The notes beneath the pieces are model-generated. The model made no database searches. It saw only the letters and a program-made list of their open reading frames with translations, and had not been told where the DNA came from. A DNA stretch of 64,000 nt, from positions 239,633,088 through 239,697,087 of the forward strand of contig NC_081180.1 of the NCBI RefSeq assembly GCF_029867415.1, written 5' to 3'. A program made the translations under genes and the position numbers. Position 1 is the first letter of the stretch, and each line of letters starts with the position of its first letter. This DNA comes from Vicia villosa. Lineage: Eukaryota > Streptophyta > Magnoliopsida > Fabales > Fabaceae. Below are positions 33,490 to 45,938 of the stretch, piece after piece.

Positions 33490-33644
33490 CTTCGGAAATG
33501 CATTTCCGAAGTATTTTTTTTTTTTAAATTTTCAGACTTCGGAAGTGCATCTCCGAAAACACCAAATGGGGGTGTTTTCGGAGATGCACTTCCGAAAACA
33601 CCTTTTTTCAGATTTTGGGGGGTTTCGGAAATGAACTTCCGAAT
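33490..33644. repeat. Subterminal palindromes, left end of PMD-MULE
   Basis: Four copies of TTCGGAArTGmAyyTCCGAA. The first (33490-33511) is a perfect 22-bp palindrome. The next two form a perfect 26-bp inverted repeat (33538-33563 with 33571-33596, 7-bp loop), and a fourth lies at about 33625-33644. They look like binding sites repeated near the end of a DNA transposon. Confidence 0.85.
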
Positions 33645-34711
33645 TATGCAGAAACTGTGTTTTTTTTCATGTTTTTGGAAATAGTCTCATATTTTTAATT
33701 AAAGGAAGACGGCAAATAAAATAAGCGACATATAGACAGAAAATACTAATATGATAAAAATAGTAATATATACAAGCCGATCCAAATCCAAATAATAATA
33801 GTGTGCGAAAGATACAATCCGAAAACAAAAAAAAATAAACCCGACCACTACTGGGTATGCCTAACCCTCTCTCCTTGGGACCTCCTCTGCCGCCTGTATG
33901 CCGCCGCACGGCCCGCATCAGTGACGATCATCTCCATCACAGCAACTGCCTCTCGACCGCCCTGATGAACGACACCTCGATCCAACGCGTCCCGCCCAAG
34001 CATCTCTATCCGCTGGCAGATCGGCAAGAGATCAATGGTGTGGTCATCCTCGACCTGCTGGTTCTCCAGGATCTCCTCGTGTGCTGGCCTAGGAGCGCCG
34101 GGAGCATCGGGTGTCAGCAGAGGATGTGACACCCGATAGAACCATGTGACGTATCCCTCCACACTGTGCCAGTCCTGGGTGACCCGAATGCGACGATACT
34201 CCTCCGGTACCACATGATGCTCCCAATCCTTAAATATGGCAGTGAGCTGCACTCGGGTCACTGTGTCGGGAGCAGCCTCAAAAGGTGACCTGGGTATCAT
34301 CTGCACAAATTCGAACTGCCGCATGCACCGCTCAGTGAGATACTGAACCATGGTGCTGGTCCCGCATGCCAACCAGTCAGAATATAAAGATATGCCGTCA
34401 AAGGGGACAATATGAGTGTAGTCGCTGAATGGCCTCCAAGTGACGTCATCATGCATCGTGCGGTCCAGCTATCCACGGTATGGTCCCACTGCATTGTTCC
34501 CCCTCTAGAGAACGTATGTGGCGGCCCTGGGCATGGCATCATCATACTCAGGATCAATGTGGAAGCCATGGATGCGGGAGAAGTAAGAGATGATCCAGCT
34601 CTGAAACACAAACACGATAATGTATTAAAAATAAATACGAAACATAAATAAATACGAAATAATTAAAATGAAACGTACCGTAAGTAGTGTGCAGGATCCG
34701 GTCAACTGCCT

Positions 34712-37407
34712 TGTAACACCCCAATTCTACCCAAAGCATTTAGGCAAGAAAATATCAGAGTGTTAAAATTTCATACAACACAATTAGGATGTTACACTAA
34801 GTAACCAAACAAACACCTAGAAAACAAACGGACATCAGCGATGCCAAAAGCATACAACACTTGCCAATAAAACGATACATAACACACGGAAGATATGAAC
34901 ATATATATATATATACATATAGCTCTCACTCTCAAAGAGGAGTTTTCCAAAATAAAGTGTTTACAATGCACACCAGCACATTATCACACATACATGTTCA
35001 AAGAGTCATATACAAATAAATAACAACAGACTCCCGACTCCCCGGTGTTACGTATCAGAGCAACCGACAAGATCAACTGGAGAACTACCTCTTCCAAAAG
35101 ACTCCCAAAGCGGCTAATCTGCAGGATGCCACTCAAGCATCAAATCAGCAGAAGGGTGAGAATATAATTCATAATGAAAAGCATGACAAATATAGTAATG
35201 CCAACAAGTATCATCAAGAATCATACAACAAGGTAATCCACTCATTTAACCACAATCGATATATAAGTAATGCGACACATGAATGATAACATAATTATAA
35301 ATACAAACAATGATGAATGAGACTCGACTATGCATATGCATGTGGTACCAAATTCGGAGTAAACTCCTCCTTGTCATTATGACAAATACACCTGGTCGAG
35401 CATTATGCTGGGACTTTATTCCACTCAGGAAGCCCGCAAGTTGTCGTCATCGAGCATGTAGCTCCCACTGATGACCTCTTGCCACTCAGGCTAATATACC
35501 ATTACTGAGCATTAACCTCCTACTGGTAACCAATGCCCGCAGGCCATCTGTTAACAGCATTCCGCCATTAACGTATTGAAATGTTATGATGAGCAAATAT
35601 ATGACTCTATTACATGACAACAACATCATCAACAATATAACACGATTATACACTCACGTTACATCATTTATATTCTATCCAAAAGGATACATCACCAACT
35701 AATAACATCGTTATCAATTACATCACACCATAATTACCACACAGGCATTAATAAGCATACAACACATATTCACCGTCAAAACATACTGGCTACATCGGCA
35801 TAAATGATCGCATAATTGCATCACATCAAATTAATATTGGCCATCGGCCCACAACTTCATCAATACATCATCAACAAGTTGTAATAACAACAATTCAACA
35901 ATGATAATACATCATTCTCATAACAACAATTACTTGCCATAAGGCCACACATCATGTTAACAACAAACAACCAAACATCGTCACATATCAAGAATGAACA
36001 TTCATTAATACATAACACATATGAACATGATCTCATGTTATCGACAACTAATCACATACCTCGTACCAATACGATAACATTCACACAACACATCATCATG
36101 ATTTATCATGCACTAGTTCACAAAACCATTTATGAAAATCAACCAACCACTACTACATCCTACATCATCATACAGAGCATGGAAATAGCTTCCAAACGTT
36201 TCAAACGACACATAAAACGAACACCCGAGTCAAAAGATACGACTTTTCAAAGTTTGGAAAACATAAACATACTTCATATGTTAACCCTACTTAGTTCTAT
36301 CACTAAATCCTAATAAAAATAATAGGAGACTACATCCTATGAATCATTTCATTAAATCTTAGTGTAGATTATTGCCTTAGCTTTCCAACTCTTCGAACGG
36401 CGACAAAATCGGAGCTACGGATCAAAAGTTATGATCGTTACAAAATCTGCCAAAAATTGGAAAAGCTGTAGGTCGACGCATGGAAAACATAGGTCGACGC
36501 ATTGAACTCCTGTCCCCTCGGGTATGCGCTCACCGACCCAATAGGTCGACGCATTCATCAGAAAACCCAGATTTTTTCCTTTTAGGCTGCACAGGTCGAC
36601 GCAAACCTCTGTGTAGGTCGACCTAAGCTTCGTAGAAACCCTAAAATCACCATTTCCACCAACTAAACTCTTATAAACATTTCTCTAACACCTATACATC
36701 ATTATAACATCAATACAACACATACATACCATAAAAACAACCTAACATCAAACTTTTCATGGTTCATTCATCAATCTTTCTCAAAACCTAACATTTTCTT
36801 CAAACTCAATCAAGCCATGGAAATGGAAAAGAAAGCATGATCAATCATCATAACATAACAAGGATATCATTTAATCATCATACAATCATACTCAAACAAA
36901 CATAGATCAAACAAAGACCACACAAGAAAGTTATGGAAATTGAACAAGAAGAAGAAGAAGAAGAACAAGACTATAAGAATCATACATCCAAGATAAATTA
37001 GATTCACCCCCTTACCTGACTATAGCGATGATCGAAACTCGATTCGGATGAAAAACCACCAATCTCCACTTTTTCTTCTTTTCCTCTTCTTCTTTCTCCC
37101 TTCCCTTTCTTTCTCTCTTCTTTCCTTTTCTGTTTTTCTTTCTTTTCTTTCTTTCTATCTCTCTTATCTCTTTTCTTATAAAGAAAATATCTACCTTACG
37201 GTCTAAACTCAATTGCTCAGAAAAACCCCAAAACGCAGAATATTACCTTAATAATATTTCCAGTACCTAAAATATGAAAACCTTCAATTAAATATTAGTC
37301 CGCCATCCCGAACTAATACCGACTGAAATGACTCAAAAAACGGTAAAATTCCATTAAACAACACAAACATCCAAATTAAGCATATAATTATTTTTCCGGG
37401 CGTTACA
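34712..37407 (-). repeat. Gypsy LTR, left copy (3' LTR in element sense)
   Basis: Reads TGTAACACC...CGTTACA on the plus strand. About 2 percent different from the copy at 40697-43401 by eye. Contains four or five AGGTCGACGCA motifs (36471-36618), a GAA repeat (36947-36968) and a pyrimidine tract (37068-37172). Confidence 0.9.
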
Positions 37408-40400
37408 ACTCTCCCCCACTTGGAACATTTCCGTCCTTGGAAATATCCCAAACGCAAACAAACCTGGATACGCTCTCGCCTCCGACTAACCAACTATCAA
37501 GCCACGAAAGCAACGACACAATCAGCACCAACAACGAATCACTCTAGCTAAAAGCAAAACAACCAAAGCACAACAACGACAACAAGTTGCAATGCCCATA
37601 CAATGCACTCATCGAATAACACCAAAACACAAGAAATAACCAAGACACAAACAACAAGAACAAGATGCAATGCCCACACAATGCACTTGTCAACCAAACT
37701 GCAACCAGATTGTTACCATCATCAAAGGCAACACACCCCTAATCCCCCATCCAAGGAATTAGCTACATGTACTCGAACCATCACCATGGAAACGAGACAT
37801 CATCTTAGATAAGGACATAAAGTTCCATGACATATACAGCTTCTGAACAGCCTCAACAAAACTAGAATACCAACATCCCGGTCGCACAACATCCAAACAA
37901 CCATGCCAAGACATAGCACTCAAACTTGTAACCAAAACATCTGGTGGTCTTACCATTCCTACCACGTCCACTGTCCAAAATTTGAACTCTAACAATTCAT
38001 ACACACACATACGAACCGCGTCATTTCACGCTTCCGATGCGCACTCTGATTTCCCACAACAAACAGATTTACCAATTTCATATCCAACTTCCAGCTCTTC
38101 CTAGTATTCACCAGAAACTCATTGTTCTCTCTTAACCTACTCAACCTCTTAATCTGCTGTGTCAGCTCGCACACCAGAGAAGAGTCTTTGTATTATCCAA
38201 TCAAAGGCAAAAAGCTAATCCAAACACATCCTTGTTTCATAACACAAGCCCTCATAGATCCTTAAGTGACCAAATCGTCCTCTCAGTCTGACCATCCGTT
38301 TGAGGATGATACGCCAAACTCAAACGCAACTTCGTACCCAAAGTACTTTGTGAACTTTCTCAAAATTTCAGAAATAAACCTCGGATCTCAATCTGAACAT
38401 TACCTTATGAAACACCATGCGAACAAACAAACCAACAAACAATTTTATCAACATACCACTTGCCAGTACTTCCATCGGTTAATCCATTCTTATCGAAATA
38501 ACGTGAGCAGGTTTCGTCAATATATCCACAATGACCCAAATCTCCTCAAAATTACTCGACATCCTCGGCAAACCAGAAACAAAATCCATAGAAATGCTAT
38601 TCCACTTCTACTCAGGAATGGATAACAGTTACATGAAACCAGACGACTCCTGACAAGTCAAACACAAATAAACAAATCCCTTCATATCCTTCTTCATTAC
38701 CTTGCCACTAAAAATGACCTTCTCAAATCTTGATACATCTTAGTAGCATCAGGATGAATACTCAAATCACTACGACGCACCTCATCCAAAGTCCTCTTTA
38801 CAAATCCTAACATTAGAAATACAAACTTGATCATGACATCCCATGACATTGTTCTTATCAATCCGAAGATCACTATCTTTATCTTTGACTAATCAATGTC
38901 ATCTTATTAACCCATTCAAATCCGATTTCTGACCTTTTCTAATCTCATCAAGAATACCATAAGTAAGCTTTCACATAAAAAGCTCAACACCTGAAGAAGT
39001 CGCTTTACAAACCAAACTCAAATATCACAACGGTTTCAACAATCACGATACTCGAATCATCGACATAGACGTATGCAATGGTTTCTCATATTCAGCTCGT
39101 TCTGATCAAATGAATACTTCAACTCTTGTAGTCACTTACACACACAAATCTCGATCTGAATAATTAGTGCCTTCAAATTTCCCAAACACAAATAACAACT
39201 GCCAACTCTAAATCTTGTGACAGATAAATCCTTTCAAAAATCTTAACTTGCATAAAAGCATAAACCACCACTTACCCCTTTCTGTATTAGAACTTCTTGC
39301 AAACCCAACAAAGAAACATCCCAAAACACCACAAACAGTTCTAACAGATCCGGAAAAACCAAAATAGGAGTGATAGTCAACCTCCTCTTAAACCCTTGAA
39401 CATTCACTCCACTCAACCAAAAACTCACATAAGGAAACTTAGCAAACAACCTCTTCTTCCCAGCACGGACAAAACAATTCTCAAATACTTAGCATGATCA
39501 TCTTCATACTGATGATACCCATACCTCAAATCAAACTTGCAAAACAAACAAGCTCAAACCAACTTGATCCATCAAAATATCAATCCTCGAAAGTGGATAC
39601 TTTTCCTTAATTGTCACTTTTCTCAATTGTCTAAAATCGACGCAAAGCCTCATAGAACCTTCCTTCTTAACCAACAAAACACGTGCACTCTACGGTGACA
39701 CACTCAAACGAACAAACCTCTTTTCAACGATGAATCACTTAAACCCTCAAGAAACACTTATACAAATGCGCGACTATCCGCAATTCCCACAATTGCTCTT
39801 TCTCAAGAACATCCAAAGTCGTCGAAATCATAAACAACATCGTACCACCTTGCACCGACTCATTCACTTCCAATATTATTAAACTAGCTAGATAAGCCTA
39901 TCACGTCTAATACGATCCCGTCCACTATCAACAAGAGATTAAGGGTGATCAAGTCCTCAATTTGTCAATAGGTAGCCGACAATCATAATAGAGTATAAAC
40001 TATCAGTACCAACATTAATAATATTCTTTTCCAACTTTTGCTCATAGCACAGAAGCACTATGATTCCATAATTCACAAATCTCTCAATATCATCTGAACC
40101 AGCTAACGCTGACGTCTTGTAGCTACGTACCAAAACACTTCTAACAATATCTCAAAACAAAATTCCTGAGATCCTACTCAACTCTTCATACTCCTAATTC
40201 TTACTTGAGTTCCAAAATGTTTCCAACAACGTCAATAACTCCTACAACAAAGTCTACCACAATACTTTCCTTAATCATTGATCCAACAACGACACCTCAC
40301 ACAAGGCTACTCAAACAACAACTTCACAGTCCATCAGTAGCGTTAGAGCATCACAACTCTCTAAATTCCATTCTTTAGAAATAACCAAAATCTACTCCGA

Positions 40401-40696
40401 GACACTCCAACTTGTTTATCAACCAAAGTCTTAAGTCCAAGTCACTTTCACTTCAAAAAACAACAAATTCCAACAACACTAGTACTGCTGCCCTCGGTAG
40501 CATACTAACATCTTGCAACTGAAACATATCCGAGAAGCATATCTTCTCCTCCACTAAGCTTCAAACCACCCCTGCATACAACCGACTAGAGGCACAACAA
40601 GTACTGACAGTGCTCCACACACTTATCACGTACTGTGGAATTAAACAACATTACACAACACTGGCCAGACAGACCGACCTGCTCTGATACCACTAA
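37408..40696 (-). other. Gypsy interior with decayed RT/RNase H
   Basis: No intact frame. Around 39480-39720 the minus strand shows RT relics (valine/lysine-rich [14 protein letters not shown] and MDQ-like patterns, several stops). At 39449-39243 a 68-codon frame keeps the outline of the RT thumb joined to RNase H (AKFPYVSFWL, then ITPILVFPDLLELFVVFWD), apparently fused by a deletion. Integrase and gag are not recognisable. The near-identity of the LTRs suggests the element was already decayed when it last moved. Confidence 0.65.
40676..40692 (-). other. Gypsy primer-binding site (tRNA-iMet)
   Basis: On the minus strand TGGTATCAGAGCAGGTC begins four bases after the 5' LTR. It matches the usual initiator-methionine tRNA primer site of chromovirus-type gypsy elements and fixes the element's orientation. 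Confidence 0.9.
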
Positions 40697-43401
40697 TGTA
40701 ACACCCCAATTCTACCCAAAGCATTTAGGCAAGAAAATATCAGAGTGTTAAAATTTCATACAACACAATTAGGATGTTACACTAAGTAACCAAACAAACA
40801 TCTAGAAAACAAACGGACATCAGCGATGCCAAACGCATACAACACCTGCCAATAAAACGATACATAACACACGGAAGATATGAACATATATATATATATA
40901 TATACATATAGCTCTCACTCTCAAAGAGAAATTTTCCAAAATAAAGTGTTTACAATGCACACCAGCACATTATCACATATACATGTTCAAAGAGTCATAT
41001 ACAAATAAATAACAACAGACTCCCGACTCCCCGGTGTTACGTATCAGAGCAACCGACAAGACCAACTGGAGAACTACCTCTTCCAAAAGACTCCCAAAGC
41101 GGCTAATCTGCAGGATGCCACTCAAGCATCAAATCAGCAGAAGGGTGAGAATATAATTCATAATGAAAAGCATGACAAATATAGTAATGCCAACAAGTAT
41201 CATCAAGAATCATACAACAAGGTAATCCACTTATTTAACCACAATTGATATATAAGTAATGCGACACATGAATGATAACATAATTATAAAGACAGACAAT
41301 GATGAATGAGACTCGACTATGCATATGCATGTGGTACCAAATCCGTAGTAAACTCCTCCTTGTCATTATGACAAATACACCTGACCGAGCATTATGCTGG
41401 GACTTTATTCCACTCAGGAAGCCCGCAGGCTGTCGTCATCGAGCATGTAGCTCCCACTGATGACCTCTTGCCACTCAGGCTAATATACCGTTACCGAGCA
41501 TTAAGCTCCTACTGGTAACCAATGCCCGCAGGCCATCTGTTAACAGCATTCTGCCATTAACGTATTGAAATGTTATGATGCGCAAATATATGACTCTATT
41601 ACATGACAACAACATCATCAACAATATAACACGATTATACACTCACGTTACATCGTTTATATTCTATCCAAAAGGATACATCACCAATTAATAACATCGT
41701 TATCAATTACATCACACAAAAATTACCACACAGGCATTAATAAGCACACAACACATATTCACCGTCAAAACATACTGGCCACATCGGCATAAATGATCGC
41801 ATAATTGCATCACATCAAATTAATATTGGCCATCGGCCCACAACTTCATCAATACATCATCAACAAGTTGTAATAACAACAATTCAACAATGATAATACA
41901 TCATTCTCATAACAACAATTGCTTGCCATAAGGCCACACATCATGTTAACAACAAACAACCAAACATCGTCACATATCAAGAATGAACATTCATTAATAC
42001 ATAACACATATGAACATGATCTCATGTTATCGACAACTAATCACATACCTCGTACCAATACGATAACATTCACACAACACATCATCATGATTTATCATGC
42101 ACTAGTTCACAAAACCATTTATGAAAATCAACCAACCACTACTACATCCTACATCATCATATAGAGCATAGAAATAGCTTCCAAACGTTTCAAATGACAC
42201 ATAAAACGAACGCCCGAGTCAAAAGATAAGACTTTTCAAAGTTTGGAAAACATAAACATACTTCATATGTTAACCCTACTTAGTTCTACCACTAAATCCT
42301 AATCAAAATAATAGGAGACTACATCCTATGAATCATTTCATTTAATCAGTGTAGATTATTGCCTTAGCTTTCCAACGCTTCGAACGGCGACAAAATTGGA
42401 GCTACGGATCAAAAGTTATGATCGTTACAAAATCTGCCAAAAATTGGAAAAGCTGTAGGTCGACGCATGGAAAACATAGGTCGACACATTGAACTCCTGT
42501 CACCCTCGGGTATGCGCACGCCGATCCAATAGGTCGACGCATTCATCGGAAAACCCAGATTTTTGCCTTTTAGGCTGCACAGGTCGACGCAAACCTCTGT
42601 GTAGGTCGACCTAAGCTTCGTAGAAACCCTAAAATCACCATTTCCACCAACTAAACTCTTATAAACATTTCTCTAACACCTATACATCATTATAACATCA
42701 ATACAACACATACATACCATAAAAACAACCTAACATCAAACTTTTCATGGTTGATTCATCAATCTTTCTCAAAACCTAACATTTTCTTCAAACTCAATCA
42801 AGCCATGGAAATGGAAAAGAAAGCATGATCAATCATCATAACATAACAAGGATATCATTTAATCATCATACAATCATACTCAAACAAACATAGATCAAAC
42901 AAAGACCACACAAGAAAGTTATGGAAATTGAACAAGAAGAAGAAGAACAAGAAGAAGAACAAGACTATAAGAATCATACATCCAAGATAAATTAGATTCA
43001 CCCCCTTACCCGACTATAGGGACGATCAGAACTCGATTCGGATGAAAAACCACCAATCTCCACTTTTTCTTCTTTTCCTCTTCTTCTTTCTGCCTTCCCT
43101 TTCTTTATCTCTTCTTTCCTTTTCTGTTTTTCTTTCTTTTCTTTCTTTCTATCTCTCTTATCTCTTTTCTTATAAAGAAAATATCTACTTTACGGTCTAA
43201 ACTCAATTGCTCAGAAAAACCCCAAAACGCAGAATATTACCTTAATAATATTTCCAGTACCAAAAATATGAAAACCTTCAATTAAATATTAGTCCGCCAT
43301 CCCGAACTAATACCGACTGAAATGACTCCAAAAACGGTAAAATTCCAATAAACAACACAAACGTCCAAATTAAGCATATACTTATTTTTCTGGGCGTTAT
43401 A
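40697..43401 (-). repeat. Gypsy LTR, right copy (5' LTR in element sense)
   Basis: Same content as 34712-37407, with an extra AT dinucleotide run at about 40888. The outer edge reads GTTATA where the other copy has GTTACA, a C-to-T change at the terminal dinucleotide that would hamper integrase recognition. Confidence 0.9.
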
Positions 43402-44650
43402 CTCTTCCTCCAGTTGGAGGCCTTATTCAGCTTCTGGTATAGGTATGCTAGAGTAGCTGCCCCCCAGTTCCACTGGTGAACGGTGGTCAAGTCCATGAAG
43501 TAGCAGAGGTAGGTCACGTCGATGTACCTCGCACTCTTGTCCACAAAGATCGCAGCGCCTACCACATGCATGTACCAGCACCGGAGAGCGCAGTCACGGT
43601 GATGATGTGTAAATAGGTCGTCACCCGCATCCTCGGCTTCGGCCGCCGCCACCAGGTGGTGCTCGAAATAAGTGCTCAGTGTGGTGAACCGGATATGAGG
43701 CCCACAGGTCGTGATGCACTCAAAATGAGCAACTTCGGGCTCCATACTCAAATAGAGCGCCATCCACTCACTGGCTTCGATCCTCTGGATCCGGGAGTGG
43801 TGCAACAGTGCCCCCCTGATCGGCAGGTGGAGAAGATATTGCACATCATGCAAGATGATCGTCATCTCCCCAACCGGTAAGTGGAAAGAAGACGTCTCCT
43901 TATGCCACCGCTCCACAAAGGCCCCCTGCATGCCGTGGCTGATGGTGGAATACCCTGTCATGCAGAGCCCACTAAACCCTGAAGCTCTCACCGCGTCGTT
44001 AAACCACTCGGCAGTCGGTTTAAACAGACTGAAAACCTTCCGGGCGTGGTTCACCATTTTCAACGGCTCTCTCCTGTTACAAAAAACACAAATAAAAAGT
44101 ATGTTAAATAGACCGTTAAGAAAATATTGAATAAACGTCTAAATTATAAACGGTTAAATAATGTAGTCGGGCAAATTATAAAAAATACCTCTCCCTCCCA
44201 GATACGCCGAGCGACGTGCTCGCGGTAGGTAAGCAGCACAGAAGTGTCACTGGGACCTTCCGGGTAGCCCTCCTCCTGCTCATCCTCCTCCCCGAGTGGA
44301 GGGTCAACATCCGGTACCTCCTCCGCCTCGTGGTATGGCACTGCCACCTCCTCCTCCTCCTCTCGCTGGCGGAAAGAAGATACCCGAGCCAGACGACTCC
44401 TCGATCCAGATGTAGAGGCACCCTCGTCCATCTCCACGGGAACTCGCATACGTTGTCCCCGGCCCTACCTCCGTCCCTGTGTCGACGCCAGCTGCGCCGC
44501 CGCCCACTCGCGTCTAGCCGCCGCAGTCTGGGTCTCTCTACCTTGTCTGATGCGTGCTTGGTTGCCTGACATGTTCCTGAAAACAATTGAAATCGATTAA
44601 TATGCGAGACAACATAAAGAACTAAAAAAAATTGCACTTCTGATACAATT

Positions 44651-45185
44651 TGGAAGTTCATTTCCGAAACTGGGAATGGAGGTGTTTTCGGAAATGAACT
44701 TCCGAAACACCCCTGCGAGGAAGTTTTCTGCAACTTCCATGGCAGACCCCAAAAACAAACTTCAAAACTATGTTTAATCATTCTAAACACCCTAAATATC
44801 AGTACCAACCTAACCTAATACATTTTTTGCTATTTGTAAACACCCTAATATGAATTTTAATCATAGATCTAAAACTCGAAATGCTTACCGATTGAAGAGA
44901 TTGGAGGGCTTTTGAATGTAGTATAGCAAGGTTATTGGAGCCTTTGATGTAGCCTTGGAAGTGTTTGCACAAAATTTCTCTAGGGTTGTGTTTGATGTTG
45001 AATTAGGGTAAATGAATGGGGGAGGGGGGCTGTTTTTCTTAATCTGCAAAACGCGCAATATTTCGGAAATGAACTTCCGAAATGGTGTTTTCGGAAATGC
45101 ATTTATGAAATAAGTCAAATTTTGAAAAAAAAAGGCGCTTTCGGAAATACCTTTTTCTTGCATTTCGGAAATGCATTTCCGAAGT
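44651..45185. repeat. Subterminal palindromes, right end of PMD-MULE
   Basis: At least five copies of TTCGGAAATGmAyTTCCGAA or its halves, at about 44651-44668 with 44685-44705 (inverted pair), 45061-45081, 45091-45110 and 45160-45182. They mirror the array at 33490-33644. Confidence 0.8.
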
Positions 45186-45250
45186 CAAGGATATATGTGG
45201 TTTTCCACCAGAGGTGACCTAGAAGGTTGGGAGGTGGACAAAGAATTTTC

Positions 45251-45259
45251 CTAAAATGA
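45251..45259. repeat. MULE target duplication, right (CTAAAATGA)
   Basis: Matches 33418-33426 at eight of nine positions. Confidence 0.75.
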
Positions 45260-45584
45260 TACTAAGGCAAACTAAGGATTAACACATACTTCTAAAAAAT
45301 TATAGAATTATTGTAATAAAGAATAAATAATTTATTGACATACACATTTATAAATTAGAATTGAATGATACACATTATTGAATTCAACAATAAAAGTCAC
45401 TAAATTGAATGAGACACAACACAATAAATAGTGAGGATATAGATGAATAGATTATCATTTGTCATTGGAATTATTTTTAATGGTTAAAATCACAATAGAA
45501 TTTATCTCCTTGTGGAATTTGGAGTGAGACATTGAAGTTTGTTTTAGATGGCAAATATAGGATTATGGGGCTAAATTAATGAGA
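45260..45584. other. AT-rich spacer
   Basis: No gene or element recognised. Confidence 0.5.
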
Positions 45585-45938
45585 TGGTTAAGAGTCCCTC
45601 ATCGAACAATATGTGGCCTAAACATGTACTTATAAGTGGGGGCATTCCTCACCCTACTAGTCAGTTTTGTAGAGTTGAGTTAGGCCTAACCACATTTCTT
45701 AACATGGTATCAAGAGTCTCGTTTATGATCCGGTGGGCCACCTATTATGGTTTCCGCTATCGGACCACCCGCCATTTATTTCCATGCTCCGGTTGTCTAG
45801 TCCTGAGCGTGAGGGGGTATGTTGAGAGTCCCACATCGAATAATATATGGCTTAAACATGTACTTATAAGTGGGGGCAGTCCTCACACTACTAGCCGATT
45901 TTGTAGGATTGAGTTAGACCCAACCACATTTCTTAACA
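45585..45938 (+). mobile_element. TRIM (miniature LTR retrotransposon)
   Basis: 354 bp: LTR 45585-45704, primer site TGGTATCAAGAGTC (45705-45718, tRNA-Met type with one extra A), about 100 bp interior, purine tract GAGCGTGAGGGGG, LTR 45820-45938. The LTRs share TTrAGAGTCCC at the start and CCAACCACATTTCTTAACA-like ends. GAGA (followed by TGG) is found on both sides, a plausible short target duplication. It encodes nothing. Confidence 0.85.

Larger units (their letters stand above)
34712..43401 (-). mobile_element. Ty3/gypsy element (decayed interior) inserted in the PMD gene
   Basis: Two LTRs of about 2.7 kb flank a 3.3-kb interior. On the minus strand the 5' LTR is at the right, followed by a tRNA-iMet primer site (40692-40676). 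The polypurine tract (AGTGGGGGAGAG, reading from about 37420) precedes the 3' LTR at the left. The interior has no long frame, only RT/RNase H relics. The insertion splits the PMD gene. The 5-bp flanks (TGCCT left, CTCTT right) do not match, so a target duplication is not confirmed. Confidence 0.88.
33848..44572 (-). pseudogene. PMD (MAIN/MAIL-like) gene, broken by a gypsy element and stops
   Basis: Minus-strand gene read from ATG at 44572. Exon 1 is about 44572-44189: a basic/Arg-rich N-terminus, then an acidic segment, ending RIWEGE. Exon 2, from about 44066 to 43402, begins at PLKMVNHARKVF and holds the first half of the plant mobile domain, with MTIILHDVQYLLHLPIRG and the WNWGAATLAYLYQKL motif. 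The gypsy insertion 43401-34712 follows. The coding sequence resumes at 34711 (QLTGSCTLLT, exon 3 to 34679), crosses a 78-bp intron and continues from 34600 (SWIISYFSRIHG) to the stop at 33848. In-frame TAG codons at 44467-44465, 34507-34505 and 34471-34469 also break it. The PMD is an aminotransferase-like fold of unclear biochemical role. Host relatives MAIN and MAIL1 act in nuclear gene silencing and genome stability, but this copy is a transposon passenger. Confidence 0.8.
33427..45250 (-). mobile_element. MULE-like element carrying a PMD gene, split by a gypsy insertion
   Basis: Inverted ends: left GAAAATTTCTTTACCCACCT and right (reverse complement) GAAAATTCTTTGTCCACCT, with weaker inverted similarity continuing inward to the first palindrome (CTTCGGAAATGCATTTCCG). 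The 9-bp flank repeats support a MULE. Without the nested gypsy element it is about 3.1 kb. It carries no MURA transposase; its only gene is a plant-mobile-domain (PMD, MAIN/MAIL-type) gene. PMD genes are known to be carried by some plant MULEs. It would have depended on another MULE for transposition. Confidence 0.75.

Noticed and set aside
35954..36313. 119-codon frame in the gypsy LTR, shortened in the other LTR copy
   Set aside because: Low-complexity AT-rich LTR sequence, not conserved in length between two nearly identical copies.
37012..37212. Lys/Glu/Arg-rich minus-strand frame
   Set aside because: Translation of the LTR pyrimidine tract.
44176..44808. 210-codon minus-strand frame over PMD exon 1
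   Set aside because: Wrong frame: the adjacent frame gives the acidic N-terminus that continues into the PMD domain; this one reads through the GC-rich segment by chance.
33427..45250. Reading the two 2.7-kb repeats as a segmental duplication of host DNA
   Set aside because: They end TG...CA-like, are in direct orientation, and the interior starts with a tRNA-iMet primer site on the minus strand, so they are LTRs.
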